DNA from: Earliella scabrosa
Taxonomy: Eukaryota > Basidiomycota > Agaricomycetes > Polyporales > Polyporaceae
NCBI GenBank assembly: GCA_022605405.1
Contig: JABYQQ010000005.1
Span: 1,302,001 to 1,366,000 of the forward strand
Length of the DNA: 64,000 nucleotides
Direction of reading: 5' to 3'
The notes under the pieces were generated by a model. That model saw only the letters and a list, made by a program, of their open reading frames with translations. It was not told the origin of the DNA and searched no databases. Shown here one piece after another: positions 24,285-34,766 of the stretch. Position 1 is the stretch's first letter. Each line of letters starts with the position of its first letter. The position numbers were made by a program, and so were the translations under genes.

Positions 24285-25058
24285 ATGACTGCTGGAGCGC
24301 AAAGGACGACGGGGAACCTTGACAGTGCGCCAACACCAAGACCCGTTGAAGTCCTTGCACACTGGAAAGGGTATGGCTATCCGGCGCCGACAAGTGACCA
24401 CCCGGTGGGGACAAACCACATCTACGAGATCGCGAGCGACATCAACGTAGACCTAAAGAGAGGAGAAAAGGTCAGACTCATCGCAACATCTCCAACCCCA
24501 TACCACTCGCCTGAAGCCCCGAGAAAGACATCCGACACATACGACCCACACGTAGTCGGAACGGTGGAAGATGTAACGGGCCCACATGAAGGAGTGACGA
24601 TAGTTGGAGTCAAGAACCTCTGCCCGAAGAACAAGGTCCGGAGAGTGGAGGTAATCATCCCAAGGACGCGAAGGAAAGTAGCGCGAGGGACAAAGCGCCT
24701 CTGGGTGGAGGAGGAGACAGACGGCCAGGAGGCGACGGGGAGAACCGGCCCATCGGACCAGCCCGGAAGACCGGGAGACACGGGAGAGCAGATGAAGCCG
24801 GAAATCAGGGACACGTGCGCCCGGACCTGCGGAGCGGAAGCCTGCGCGCTTGAGACCCATGACTACGGAGAAGGGGGAGCAGGACTGGGAGAATACGCCC
24901 TGCCGTGGTCCATAGATGGGAGGAAGGTAGCCAGCGAGAGGCGGAGAAAAAGAAAAGAGAGAGAAAGAGAGACTGAGCGAGGAGGAAGCGAAGAGGAAGG
25001 AGAGAGAGAGGACTGCAGCCGCAAGCGCGGACAGAAGGAAAAGACGGCGGACAAATAG
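24285..25058 (+). CDS. Uncharacterised leader ORF of the LINE (ORF0-like)
   Basis: A 257-codon open frame in the long leader of the element, on the coding strand. Residues about 20-145 look like a folded, strand-rich domain: VEVLAHWKGYGYPAPTSD, IYEIASDINVDLKRGEKVRL, VVGTVEDVTGPHEGVTIVGV and KVRRVEVIIPR. The pattern is loosely like small beta-barrels (SH3/KOW or chromo-like), but this is only an impression. The C-terminal third is very charged (RRKRKERERETERGGSEEEG) and could bind nucleic acid. I do not recognise it. It ends about 0.9 kb before ORF1. Chance is possible in a GC- and purine-rich stretch, yet the switch from globular-looking to charged composition argues for a real protein. Confidence 0.45.
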   Translation: MTAGAQRTTGNLDSAPTPRPVEVLAHWKGYGYPAPTSDHPVGTNHIYEIASDINVDLKRGEKVRLIATSPTPYHSPEAPRKTSDTYDPHVVGTVEDVTGPHEGVTIVGVKNLCPKNKVRRVEVIIPRTRRKVARGTKRLWVEEETDGQEATGRTGPSDQPGRPGDTGEQMKPEIRDTCARTCGAEACALETHDYGEGGAGLGEYALPWSIDGRKVASERRRKRKERERETERGGSEEEGEREDCSRKRGQKEKTADK

Positions 25059-25714
25059 GATATGATCAATGTCTCGGAGGACGAGAAAACGCATGCACAC
25101 GACCGTAACAGCCGCGGAAACTGCCTAAGAAGACAGGAAAAGACATAAAGCCCCGGAAACTGCAGGACAAGCCCAACAAGACATGCGACCAAACTAGGAA
25201 AGTAATTCTGAAGCCAAGCCAACGCCCGCTCAACAGAGACGGGCGCGCACGACCTTCCCCCGCGCGGGCCGACCCGACAAGACGACGGGGACAGACAGGA
25301 GGAATGAAAAGAGAGCCTAGAAGCAAAGAAAAAAGACGGCGGCTCGGATGACGAGTTTGGCGCTCGTCGGCAAGGAAAGGTTTCCCTACCTAATTGGGCA
25401 AGCACACCCAATTAAGAAACTCAAGGGAAACAAACCACAGGACGCGAAAAACGAGCTCGCGATCGCGACCCCGAAAGTGCAGGGCCTGTAAAGCCTGCCC
25501 TGGACAAAGAACGACAGGAAACCGCGATGCGAGAAACGATAGCAAGCCCGATGACGCTCCCCAGGGCGCGGGAAAGCGATGGACGAAGAGAGTAGAGACC
25601 CGAGGCAAGGCGCCCTCCCGCGCCCTCGCCCTTGCCTGAGCCTCCTCCCCTCCCACTACCCACCCCTGCAGCGCGAGGAGACGCGACCCACCCCTGAGCT
25701 CTAAGAGCCACGCC

Positions 25715-26119
25715 ATGACTCCCCACCCGACCACGACGTACAGAACGACTGGAGGGAGAACCAAGACTCCCCCGCCAGCCCAAGGGAAGATCCTCGTCCC
25801 TGCGACGTCGCAACCAGCGGAAGACGTGCCGTACGCTACCTCTGACGACGAAGGGAGCCACATGCTCAAGGAGCAGGAGAAACTGAGGAAGGAAAGGAGC
25901 GGGGACGCGAGCGTTGGTGGAACCTGGATGGTTGCTCAGAGGAGCACAGGGCGTGAACAAACGGTGAGCCTCCCTCATGCATCGAGAAGCAATGCGTACA
26001 AACCGCACCCCCTACCCTATCCTTCCACCCCTCCCAACGCTGGCGCCACAGTCGTCCCTCCCTCCGAGCTCCCCAGCGCTGGCACAAAACAAAAACCGCT
26101 ACCGCGTCCTAGCGATTAG
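25715..26119 (+). other. Open frame overlapping the start of ORF1
   Basis: A 134-codon frame (start MTPHPTTTYRTTGG) overlaps the first 143 bases of ORF1 in another phase. It is Pro/Ser/Thr-rich and holds PYATSDDEGSHMLKEQEKLR, in keeping with a disordered ORF1-type N-terminus. It could be the true beginning of ORF1 joined by a +1 shift near the A-rich cacaaaacaaaaacc at about 26086-26100, or simply a shadow. Confidence 0.3.
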
Positions 26120-29009
26120 CGACGACGACGAAGATCGGGCCGCGTCCCCCCTAGCAAACTCCACCACTAGAGAGAGCAGAGCACCCACCGAAACTCTGGG
26201 CCCCGTACGCACGACAGCGGGGACGGAGCAAATGTGGGCCGGGCTGGAGACACCGCCTCCTATAGGACCTGGCGGCCTGGACGGCGACAAGCAAGTGGGA
26301 AGCAGACCTGAAGGAGCAACGACGGATGAGTCCGACACAACGATCAGGAAAGATCGAAGGAAACCAGGCGAGCGGACTCACAACCAGGGGAGTGCGCGCG
26401 ATGACGGTCCTGGGGGAGGAACCCCTGCACTGAAGCACGGCAAAGGCGGGGACCGCGGAGAACGCGCCGACGAAGGAGACAACGACGACGACGGCAGCGG
26501 TGAAGGCAACGAACAAAGGAGCGCGCGCAAAGGAGGCCCCGAAGAACGCGACAAGGGAAGAAAAAACCCCGCAGGGCCCGGTAACACCATCATAATCAAC
26601 GGTGGTGGCGATGACGATCGGATCGACACCGAACCGCAGAACGATCCCTCGAGAAGAGAAGAACGCGCCCGCCGGAGCCTAGGACCTGATCGCCGCCAAT
26701 CCCGACCCCCCCAGGACACAACATCGGGAGAGCCACGACGAGGAGCATCCAACAGGACAACGTCAGTCGTCATCATCCCCCAGAAGCGCCCCCACCATTT
26801 CTCCCCGCAGCCGGACGAAGACGACAGGGAACTCCCGAGACTCCGTCTCACCTCCCCCCCGCCGCCGAAGAGCGTCAGACTCCCCTCGTTCAAGGAGACC
26901 TTCCGGAACCCGTGGGTCCAGGAGAACGAACCCGGGAACAAGACCCAGCCCCCCTACCTCTTCGATCCGGTGGCTGCATCCACGCCGAGACCGCACAACA
27001 GGGCTGCGCCGTCAGCGAGCTACGCTAAGACGAGCCCGAACTGCTGGGACGAACGAGAAGGCCTAAGCGCCCAACTGAACCGAGCCAGCAGCGAGGCCTA
27101 CCAAACCCCGCTCCCCTCATTCCAGCCACCGCTCCACCTCCAAACGTACCCGAACAGCCCGGCAAGCTGCGCAATGGACGTCGACGGCCCCGATACATCC
27201 CCTGGCCCCAGCGAGCGGGAGAGAGCCGAAAGCGCCCGTACGGACCCAAACCTCGACTCGCACCCCTTGCTCCAGCGAAACTCGCGCGACTGGTCGATCG
27301 GGGCCCCGGATGAAAGACACGAGACGGAGCTTGGGGAGCGAAGGAAGAAGGCACTCACCAACGTCTTAGACAGGACGGACGAGCGCCGCCGAAGCACCCA
27401 GCGCGAGTACGACGAGAGGAGCCAGACGCCGATGGCGCCCCGTGCGTACCTCGAGCCACGAGACGCCCCGCGTGGAAAGGAGAAGTACCGGCCAATCCCG
27501 GGGACGAGGGCTGAGCAATACCTGAGAGAGAGAGAAAAGGAGGAGATGAAGAAGGAGCTCGGGGCAGGAATGGAGACCGAAAGGACGTACCTCTGGAAAG
27601 AACACACCGTCGAACACCCCCAAGCCCCGCACCCCCAGGAGATGATCCGTGGCGGATACGTCCGGGCGGAGAACCCTGCGATGGGTGACTATGATAGACG
27701 CGTGGACGAGAACGGTGCTGCAGAACGGAGACCTCGCAAGGACGACCTCGAGATCATCAGAGCCGGGAGAGCGAGGTTGCAGACAGAGGAAGAAGAAGGT
27801 GAAGTCCTTGAAGGCGACGAATCGGCAGAGTGCAGACCCACCTTCCTCGACGACCAGCGGGAGATCGCTGACGAAACCTTCACCCCGATCCCGTACAACG
27901 GACGCGGAGACCCCGTGATACACCACTTCGACCCGGAGGATCTCCTGAGGATGGCGACCAGACCGTGGATGGAAGACCTATGGAACGCGCCGAGGAACAC
28001 GGTGATAGTCGTTGAGATCTTCAATGGCTGGTACACGACCATCCCGGAGAAGAACCGAACCACTGCCCAGCACATCAGCGAGGTAGTGACGAAGATCACT
28101 GGACTCACCGATTTCGACGTCATCCCGGTCGAGCCGATCGAGACAAAGACCCCGACGCCTGGCAGACAGATGCCAACAGCATGGGTGATCAAGAGACTCA
28201 CCCCGAGAGCGACGGAAACAATCCTGCACCGCAAAGTCTACTCGCTCCGCAAGATCACCATCATGCCTGCGCCTCGGAGCATCACCATAAGCGGGTTCCT
28301 CTTCACGCTGGACGGATACCTGACGAAAAACATCGTCGCAATCGAGGACGGGATCAAGAGCGTCCTGCGCCGGGACGACTTCGCATCCATGATCGCGGAG
28401 ATGGCCAGGGGAAATCAAGCCTTCAACGGCCTCACGATACAAGGGGCTGTCGAGCGCACAGTCGACTCCCTCCGCGTCGAGATCCTTGAGCTGAGCGAAC
28501 GCAATTTCGTCGCGAACGCCTACATCGTCCCGCCTACGAGGAAGGTCGAGCTATGGAGGAAGTTCGTGATTGAACTTCGTCGCCTATCGTACGGCAACTA
28601 CAAAAACGGAGTTGGAAGAGTCCGCGTACCACCCTTCCTCTACCTAGGCTGCAAAGCTGCTGACCACCCCTCCCAACTGTGCCCCTTCCCCAACATGCCC
28701 GACTGGAATGGCGCGAAAGCGCGCACTGACGAGGAGGCGACGGAACTGGAGAGGAGGGATATGGAAGCGAAGGAGAGGATTGACCGACGACAAGCACAGG
28801 CGATGGGCCAAGCGAGAGGACGAGGAAGCGCGATGACATCCGAGAGCAGGCGCAACGACCTGACCATTGGAGAGGGCGGGACGTACGGCTACCAACGCAG
28901 GGGAGGAGGGGGCTATCAGACGGGACGAGGACGAGGCTTCGGCCGAATCCCCCGAAACCGGATGCCCCCGCCCCCGACCCAGAGAGGCTGGTACGACAGA
29001 CCGCTCTAG
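25977..29009 (+). CDS. LINE ORF1: RNA-binding-type protein
   Basis: A 1010-residue protein expected to bind element RNA and form the RNP. The first 600 residues are disordered, rich in Arg/Glu/Asp/Pro, with KNRYRVLAISDDDED near residue 40. A folded region follows from about residue 640: TVIVVEIFNGWYTTIPEKNR, TTAQHISEVVTKITGLTDFD, and NFVANAYIVPPTRKVELWRK. Then a degenerate zinc knuckle: Y889-x2-C892-x4-H897-x4-C902, where the first cysteine of CCHC is tyrosine, followed by PFPNMPDWNG. The end is RGG-like (RRGGGGYQTGRGRGFGR), a common RNA-binding tail. This combination is known to me from ORF1-like proteins scattered in Agaricomycete genomes. The ATG at 25977 is the first in this frame. Confidence 0.85.
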   Translation: MHREAMRTNRTPYPILPPLPTLAPQSSLPPSSPALAQNKNRYRVLAISDDDEDRAASPLANSTTRESRAPTETLGPVRTTAGTEQMWAGLETPPPIGPGGLDGDKQVGSRPEGATTDESDTTIRKDRRKPGERTHNQGSARDDGPGGGTPALKHGKGGDRGERADEGDNDDDGSGEGNEQRSARKGGPEERDKGRKNPAGPGNTIIINGGGDDDRIDTEPQNDPSRREERARRSLGPDRRQSRPPQDTTSGEPRRGASNRTTSVVIIPQKRPHHFSPQPDEDDRELPRLRLTSPPPPKSVRLPSFKETFRNPWVQENEPGNKTQPPYLFDPVAASTPRPHNRAAPSASYAKTSPNCWDEREGLSAQLNRASSEAYQTPLPSFQPPLHLQTYPNSPASCAMDVDGPDTSPGPSERERAESARTDPNLDSHPLLQRNSRDWSIGAPDERHETELGERRKKALTNVLDRTDERRRSTQREYDERSQTPMAPRAYLEPRDAPRGKEKYRPIPGTRAEQYLREREKEEMKKELGAGMETERTYLWKEHTVEHPQAPHPQEMIRGGYVRAENPAMGDYDRRVDENGAAERRPRKDDLEIIRAGRARLQTEEEEGEVLEGDESAECRPTFLDDQREIADETFTPIPYNGRGDPVIHHFDPEDLLRMATRPWMEDLWNAPRNTVIVVEIFNGWYTTIPEKNRTTAQHISEVVTKITGLTDFDVIPVEPIETKTPTPGRQMPTAWVIKRLTPRATETILHRKVYSLRKITIMPAPRSITISGFLFTLDGYLTKNIVAIEDGIKSVLRRDDFASMIAEMARGNQAFNGLTIQGAVERTVDSLRVEILELSERNFVANAYIVPPTRKVELWRKFVIELRRLSYGNYKNGVGRVRVPPFLYLGCKAADHPSQLCPFPNMPDWNGAKARTDEEATELERRDMEAKERIDRRQAQAMGQARGRGSAMTSESRRNDLTIGEGGTYGYQRRGGGGYQTGRGRGFGRIPRNRMPPPPTQRGWYDRPL

Positions 29010-29375
29010 AGGGTCGTATGGTAAAGGACGGCAGACATGACGAGGACGAAGCTGAGCAGCGCACCATGATGAGGACGGCGAATGTATTTCTTGACGAATT
29101 TTTTGAGACCTGAGAAAAGCGACCGTGGAGAGGAACGGAAAAACGGAAGAGAGCGAACATGACATAAGCCGGTAAGCAGAGCAGAGTATGGAAACCTACG
29201 GCACAACCGGCACGGCAACACAGGACCGAGGTGGCCGACGGTCCGTGTAACCGAGCGGGCGAAGCGCGGGACGCCTGCATTTCTCGGAGGCCCCTCCTAG
29301 AGCCCAAATATACTGGCCCCGGCGCAGGAAAGCTCTGGGAGGCCACACACACATCGGTGAGCCTATTTAGGCGAG

Positions 29376-32300
29376 GTGAGCCGAGCTTTAGCGAAGCGGA
29401 GGAATGCGAACAGACCCGCCCTGGAGCCGCACCCCGCACACCACCCGAGGCGGAGGGAACACCGTCTAGAGCCAGGCTATGGTTGTAACCTGGCTGACAT
29501 CCCAACCCCCACAATTGCACACAACGTTACCATAACTGAAACGGAACACACACACGGACCTGGACTACAGCGCCCCCAGGCCCCGAGAGGCCAAGCCGGT
29601 GAGAATGTCGACCGCGAAGCCGAAGACCGGGGCCAGGGAATCGGAGACATAGGCGAGCAGAGCGGGCGCGACGGAGAAGAAGGGGAAGATGACCCTGAGA
29701 AACAACAAACTGAGGGACAGAAGCGAAAGAGGAGAAAAAGGAAGAGAGCAAAGAAGGCCAACAAGGCAAAGAAAACAAGGGCGAGAATCAAGGTAGCTAC
29801 CCTCAACATGAGAGGAGTAGGAGGAAATGGAGAAGGAGGAATCCCTGAGAAGTGGCTGCGCATAAACCAACTCATCCGAGACAAAAAGATAGCCGTCCTA
29901 GCGCTGCAAGAAACGCACCTGACTCAGGAGAGAATTGACAACCTAAATGAGCTCTTCGCGGCCACTATGAAAGTCTTCGGAAGCGCGGACGAGCAGAACG
30001 CAACTGCTGCAAGAGGAGTGGCCTTTGCGATAAACAAAAGGCTCCTAGATACAGAGATGGTCAGCACAAAGACCCTAATACAGGGGCGAGCCATGGAGGC
30101 AAAATTCATGTGGTCAACCACCAGGGAGATGAAAATACTGAATGTATACGCACCTAACGACGCAAGAGAGAATGCTGAATTCTGGAACGAGATAAGCCAA
30201 ACCTACGCAGACCCAAATAACGGGCGACCCACGATGATACTTGGTGACTGCAACATGGTGGAGAGCCCGATGGACAGACTCCCTGCGAGAAAAGACGCAG
30301 ACGAACAAGCAGACGCGCTGAGAGCGCTAATGAGACAACTCGACCTGGTGGACGGGATGAGAGAGCGAAACCCTGCGACAAGAATGTTCACATACCTGCA
30401 AGCCGCGACTGGAAGTCAGTCAAGAATAGACAGAATATACGCTGCACGCGATATCATGAAGAGCACGGCAGACTGGAAGATCGACGCACCCGGAATAAGA
30501 ACGGACCACCAACTGGTCTCCATGTCAGTCGCGAACTACGGAGCGCCCCACACTGGAGAAGGGAGATGGACCATCCCAAGCGCCCTGCTGTCAGACAAAA
30601 TATTCATAGAAGAAATGAAACAGTTGGGCATGAAAGCCCAAACTGAGATTGAGAATCTTAAAGAGAGAACAGAACGGGACAACATACAAAGGATCTACGA
30701 CAGATTCAAGTACAAACTGCGCGACACCGCCAGAGCGAGGGCGAAGGCTGCAATCCCCAAGCTAGACCGAGAGATCAACGCCCTCAAAAAAGACCTCAAA
30801 ACAACCCTAAACAAAGAAAAAGAAGCGGACTCTGAACCGAGCATAAGCAATGCAGCCATCCTACAAGAGAGACTGGCAAAACTGACGGAAAGACGGTTTG
30901 GACAAAAACGGAGCGCGGTAGCGGCGAACGACTGGGCGAAAGGGGAAACGGTATGCAAATATTGGACAAAAATGAACGCTACCCCCCTCCCGAGCACAAC
31001 AATAAATGAACTGGAGGACCCAAATGCCCCCGAAGGAGGGCCCAAACGGTACACCAGCAATACGGAGAGAATGACTGAGATCGCCAAAGAACACTACGAC
31101 CGACTTCAGGAGGATCCAGACCTGGAACCTACCGAACACGAGAGAGTGACGAACGAAGTACTTGAACTAGTGGACGCAAGGATGAGCACAAGGGAGAAAG
31201 GGGAAATGGCCAAGAGGACAACGAACAGCGAGGTTGAGACTGCAATTAGAGAAGCAGCCACGAGTAAAGCCGCGGGGCTGGATGGAATCCCCGCGGAAAT
31301 ATGGAAAACCCTCCTCAAGCAAATGGAGAGCGACAGAAAAGCTGAACGCCCTGTCCTGAATATTGTGACCATGCTCAGAAAGGTATTCAACGACATCGAG
31401 GAGCACGGAGTGGTGAAACTGACGTCCTTCACGGACGGATGGATATGCCCAATCTACAAGAAAAAGGACACCCGCCAGATCGTCAACTATAGACCGATCA
31501 CCCTCCTCAACGCCGACTACAAAATTTACACTAGAATCCTAGCGAACAAAATAGCCAGAGTAGCGGACAAACTCATCCACCCTGACCAGGCGGGTTTCGT
31601 CCCGGGGAGACGGATTTTTGACCACATCAAGCTGACAAAACTAATGATCGACTATGCGGAAGCTGAAGAAATAAACGGGATGATTGTAGCCCTAGACCAA
31701 GAGAAAGCTTACGACAGAATCAACCACAACTACCTGTGGAGGACCCTAGAACGCTTCAACTTCCCAAACAATTTCATTAGGACGGTTCGGAACCTGTATG
31801 AAGCGGCGGAGAGCCTGGTGATAGTCAACGGCGAGAACAGCCGAATGTTCAGAATAACGAGAGGAGTACGACAAGGCGACCCAATGTCATGCCTACTATT
31901 CAATCTCGCAATCGAACCTCTGGCGTGTGCGCTGAGAAAGTCGGACCTTAAGGGACTGGAAATCCCTGGATTAAGGGAGAGACTGATTGCAACACTATTC
32001 GCGGACGACACGACTGTCTACTTGAGTGAACATGATGATTACGAGGCCCTCGTGGCAATACTAGATAAATGGTGCAAGGCGTCTAGAGCGAAGTTCAACG
32101 TTGAGAAGACGCAACACATACCGATCGGCGAGAAGAACTTCCGGACGGAGCTAACAGAAGGAAGAAGCACGAGCAAGCTGGCAGCTACCCTGCCAGAAGG
32201 GGCCGAAATAGTCGAAGACGGCCAATCCATTAGAGCCCTAGGCGCCTGGATAGGAAACAACATTGACAATGGAGCACCGTGGACGCCGATGATCGACACA

Positions 32301-34610
32301 ATAGAGAGACACCTCAAAAAATGGAGCTTGAGGAACCCGACAATGCACGGGCGAAGGCTCGCTGTGGGAATGGAAGTGGCCGGAAGAACGCAGTTCCTGA
32401 CAGCCGCACAAACCATGCCTCCCAAGGTCGAACAGAAGATCATCAAGATTATAATAAACTTTGTATGGAAAGATGACCGGCATCCGCGAATTAGTAGAGA
32501 GACACTGTATAAACCAATAAGCGAAGGAGGACTGGGACTAGTAGACATCGCCGCGAGGAACGAAGCGATAGACCTCATGTGGCTCCGAAGCTACCTAACG
32601 CTCGGAGAACGGAGACCGAAATGGGCCTACGTGGCGGACGCCCTGATTGCGAGGGCAGTGATCGCCGCAGATAGAAACGTGGAGGAGGCAGCTAAAGTAA
32701 ACCTCTTCCTCCAAACATGGAAAGTTAACACGAGGAGAGGAAGAGACCTCCCGGAAGACCTGAGGCGAATGCTGAAGGCCGGCGAAAAGTACAAAGTCCG
32801 AATTGAAGCCCCCAACCCGGCTAAGAAGATGAAACTGGCCCTTCCCCTCTGGTACCACATAGGACGAAGTGAGGGAAGGTCAACTGCAAACTCAAAAGCC
32901 AGCAAATGCCTAAGACAAAACCACGGGGTAGCAACAGTCCTAGACGCGACAAGAATAACCGCGAGACTCCGAAACAACGGAGAGGCAGGAGAGCACCGGG
33001 AAAACCCTAGGTGCACGTGCAAAGACTGCATAACGGACAGGAGAGACCGAGGATGCGACAACCCGGACAGATGCGCCGGCGCGGCGAAAAAGCTCCTCGG
33101 GAAGATCATCCCACTCTGGGCCCCGGAGGACGATACGCCTGAGGATGGGCTAACACTGACGAAGCGAAGAGAAGGAAGGAATGAGAGGGAAAGAGCGAGG
33201 GAGGGAAGAGTAATATTCAACCCAACGCTCACAGACAAGGACGACCTCACCGATATCCTGAGAGCTTTCGTTGACGAGAAGCCTGGAGAGACAAGAACGC
33301 GAGCGGCGAGAAGACCGCCGCGAACACACAACGTGTGGGAGGAAGAGACCGAGGTCTTCACAGATGGCTCCGCAATGAATAACGGAGCGGCCAACGCTTC
33401 GGCGGGAGCTGGGATTTGGTTTGGACCGAACGACCTGAGAAACAAAGCGGTTAGAGTCCCGGGGAAGAACCAGACAAATCAAGCGGCTGAGATCTACGCG
33501 GTAGCTGTAGCGGCCGCCACGGTCCCGCCCTTCGCCCCCCTGCATCTAGTGACGGACTCGACACATGTGATGGACGGGCTGACAAAGCACGTAAACGAAT
33601 GGGAAGCTAGAGGATGGACCGGAATAAAAAATGGGCCCCTATTTGCAGAGGCTACAGCGAGACTGAGAGCACGCTCGGCCCAGACAACGCTTCGATGGGT
33701 CAAAGGCCATAACGGTGACGTGGGAAACGAAGGAGCAGACAAACTAGCCAAAATAGGAACGGCGCAAAACGAAGACGAAGGGAGGATCCCCCCTGCACCA
33801 TGGGAATACCTGAGGAGGGGGATCAAACTAACCGAAATGACGCAAAGACTGGCCTACCGCAGAATCAAGATGACGGAAAAAGGGGAGCAAAGGAGAGCAA
33901 CAACGCTCACTGTAGACCGGGTGCTGGCGACCCTGGAAAGCGACCTCAAACTGTACCTGGACCCCCCGTCGCTATGGAAGGCGATCAGAGGGAATTTAGT
34001 GGCCCGCAGAATAAGAGATTTCATGTGGAAAGCAACGCATGACGCCCTCAGAGTAGGGAAATTTTGGGAGAACATACCGGGGTACGAAACAAGAGCAACA
34101 TGCGGGGTATGCGGAACCCTAGAAACGGTCGAACACATCCTGACGGAATGTGAAGCCCCGGGGCAGAGAGAGGTGTGGACCATGGTCAAGAAGGCGCTTG
34201 CCCTCAAGGGAGCCCCAAACTTCCCCCTCACGTACGGCACAATACTAGGTTCCCCAGCAATAACACTTGCAAAGCTAAGAGAAAAAGAAAATAAGCCGCT
34301 TGACAGACTATGCAAGATCCTAATCCCCGAAGCAGCTCACTTCATATGGAAAATTAGATGCGAGCGGGTCATACGAGACGGGAATGACCCCACCAAACGC
34401 CTGACGGAAAAAGCCATACGAGCAAGGTGGACGAGCGCAATGCAGCGCCGAGCGCAGCTTGACTGGGTCGAGGCAAACCGCAAGCTGAGGAAAAAACCGA
34501 CTGCAGCGGTGACGATCCTAGACACGTGGAGAGGGATCGAGTGGAACGGAGGGAGAACAAACTCGAGGGTTTTAGTGGGTACACCAGAGGCGACGACTGG
34601 GGTTGGCTAG
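29376..34610 (+). CDS. LINE ORF2: endonuclease, reverse transcriptase, RNase H
   Basis: A 1744-residue polyprotein. After a lysine/arginine-rich N-terminus (RKRRKRKRAKKANKAKK) the AP-type endonuclease starts at LNMRG (residues 143-147) with LQETHL, ILNVYAPND, ILGDCNMVE, SRIDRIY and TDHQLV. The reverse transcriptase shows VNYRPITLLNADYKIYTRIL, DQAGFVPGRRIFD, VALDQEKAYDRI, RGVRQGDPMSCLLFNLAIEP and the active-site FADD at 875-878. Between RT and RNase H is a cysteine cluster, CTCKDCITDRRDRGCDNPDRC-type spacing, C-x-C-x2-C-x8-C-x5-C. RNase H begins at FTDGS (about 1328) with E in AAEIYAV, D in VTDSTHV and D in NEGADKLA, so all four acidic residues are present. A CCHC motif follows (C1576-x2-C1579-x7-H1587-x4-C1592). 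No stop or frameshift was seen, so the enzyme may be active. The N-terminal start is uncertain. Confidence 0.93.
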   Translation: MSRALAKRRNANRPALEPHPAHHPRRREHRLEPGYGCNLADIPTPTIAHNVTITETEHTHGPGLQRPQAPRGQAGENVDREAEDRGQGIGDIGEQSGRDGEEGEDDPEKQQTEGQKRKRRKRKRAKKANKAKKTRARIKVATLNMRGVGGNGEGGIPEKWLRINQLIRDKKIAVLALQETHLTQERIDNLNELFAATMKVFGSADEQNATAARGVAFAINKRLLDTEMVSTKTLIQGRAMEAKFMWSTTREMKILNVYAPNDARENAEFWNEISQTYADPNNGRPTMILGDCNMVESPMDRLPARKDADEQADALRALMRQLDLVDGMRERNPATRMFTYLQAATGSQSRIDRIYAARDIMKSTADWKIDAPGIRTDHQLVSMSVANYGAPHTGEGRWTIPSALLSDKIFIEEMKQLGMKAQTEIENLKERTERDNIQRIYDRFKYKLRDTARARAKAAIPKLDREINALKKDLKTTLNKEKEADSEPSISNAAILQERLAKLTERRFGQKRSAVAANDWAKGETVCKYWTKMNATPLPSTTINELEDPNAPEGGPKRYTSNTERMTEIAKEHYDRLQEDPDLEPTEHERVTNEVLELVDARMSTREKGEMAKRTTNSEVETAIREAATSKAAGLDGIPAEIWKTLLKQMESDRKAERPVLNIVTMLRKVFNDIEEHGVVKLTSFTDGWICPIYKKKDTRQIVNYRPITLLNADYKIYTRILANKIARVADKLIHPDQAGFVPGRRIFDHIKLTKLMIDYAEAEEINGMIVALDQEKAYDRINHNYLWRTLERFNFPNNFIRTVRNLYEAAESLVIVNGENSRMFRITRGVRQGDPMSCLLFNLAIEPLACALRKSDLKGLEIPGLRERLIATLFADDTTVYLSEHDDYEALVAILDKWCKASRAKFNVEKTQHIPIGEKNFRTELTEGRSTSKLAATLPEGAEIVEDGQSIRALGAWIGNNIDNGAPWTPMIDTIERHLKKWSLRNPTMHGRRLAVGMEVAGRTQFLTAAQTMPPKVEQKIIKIIINFVWKDDRHPRISRETLYKPISEGGLGLVDIAARNEAIDLMWLRSYLTLGERRPKWAYVADALIARAVIAADRNVEEAAKVNLFLQTWKVNTRRGRDLPEDLRRMLKAGEKYKVRIEAPNPAKKMKLALPLWYHIGRSEGRSTANSKASKCLRQNHGVATVLDATRITARLRNNGEAGEHRENPRCTCKDCITDRRDRGCDNPDRCAGAAKKLLGKIIPLWAPEDDTPEDGLTLTKRREGRNERERAREGRVIFNPTLTDKDDLTDILRAFVDEKPGETRTRAARRPPRTHNVWEEETEVFTDGSAMNNGAANASAGAGIWFGPNDLRNKAVRVPGKNQTNQAAEIYAVAVAAATVPPFAPLHLVTDSTHVMDGLTKHVNEWEARGWTGIKNGPLFAEATARLRARSAQTTLRWVKGHNGDVGNEGADKLAKIGTAQNEDEGRIPPAPWEYLRRGIKLTEMTQRLAYRRIKMTEKGEQRRATTLTVDRVLATLESDLKLYLDPPSLWKAIRGNLVARRIRDFMWKATHDALRVGKFWENIPGYETRATCGVCGTLETVEHILTECEAPGQREVWTMVKKALALKGAPNFPLTYGTILGSPAITLAKLREKENKPLDRLCKILIPEAAHFIWKIRCERVIRDGNDPTKRLTEKAIRARWTSAMQRRAQLDWVEANRKLRKKPTAAVTILDTWRGIEWNGGRTNSRVLVGTPEATTGVG

Positions 34611-34764
34611 ACGCCCCCCTACACCAGCCGAAGGAAGTCCCACACTACAGCGAAAGCTGTGTGCGTAAAGCATTTCCCTCGACGTGGTGCCCGAAGGATC
34701 TCCCCTTCAAAACCTGCTTAAACCTGACGGGGGGCTATAACTGGCCCTGCCCCAGGCATGCACC

Positions 34765-34766
<2 letters not shown>

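Noticed and set aside
28534..29520. 328-codon minus-strand frame opposite the end of LINE ORF1
   Set aside because: Antisense shadow of a purine-rich coding strand; serine/leucine/arginine-rich with no protein-like features. The same applies to other long minus frames in the element.
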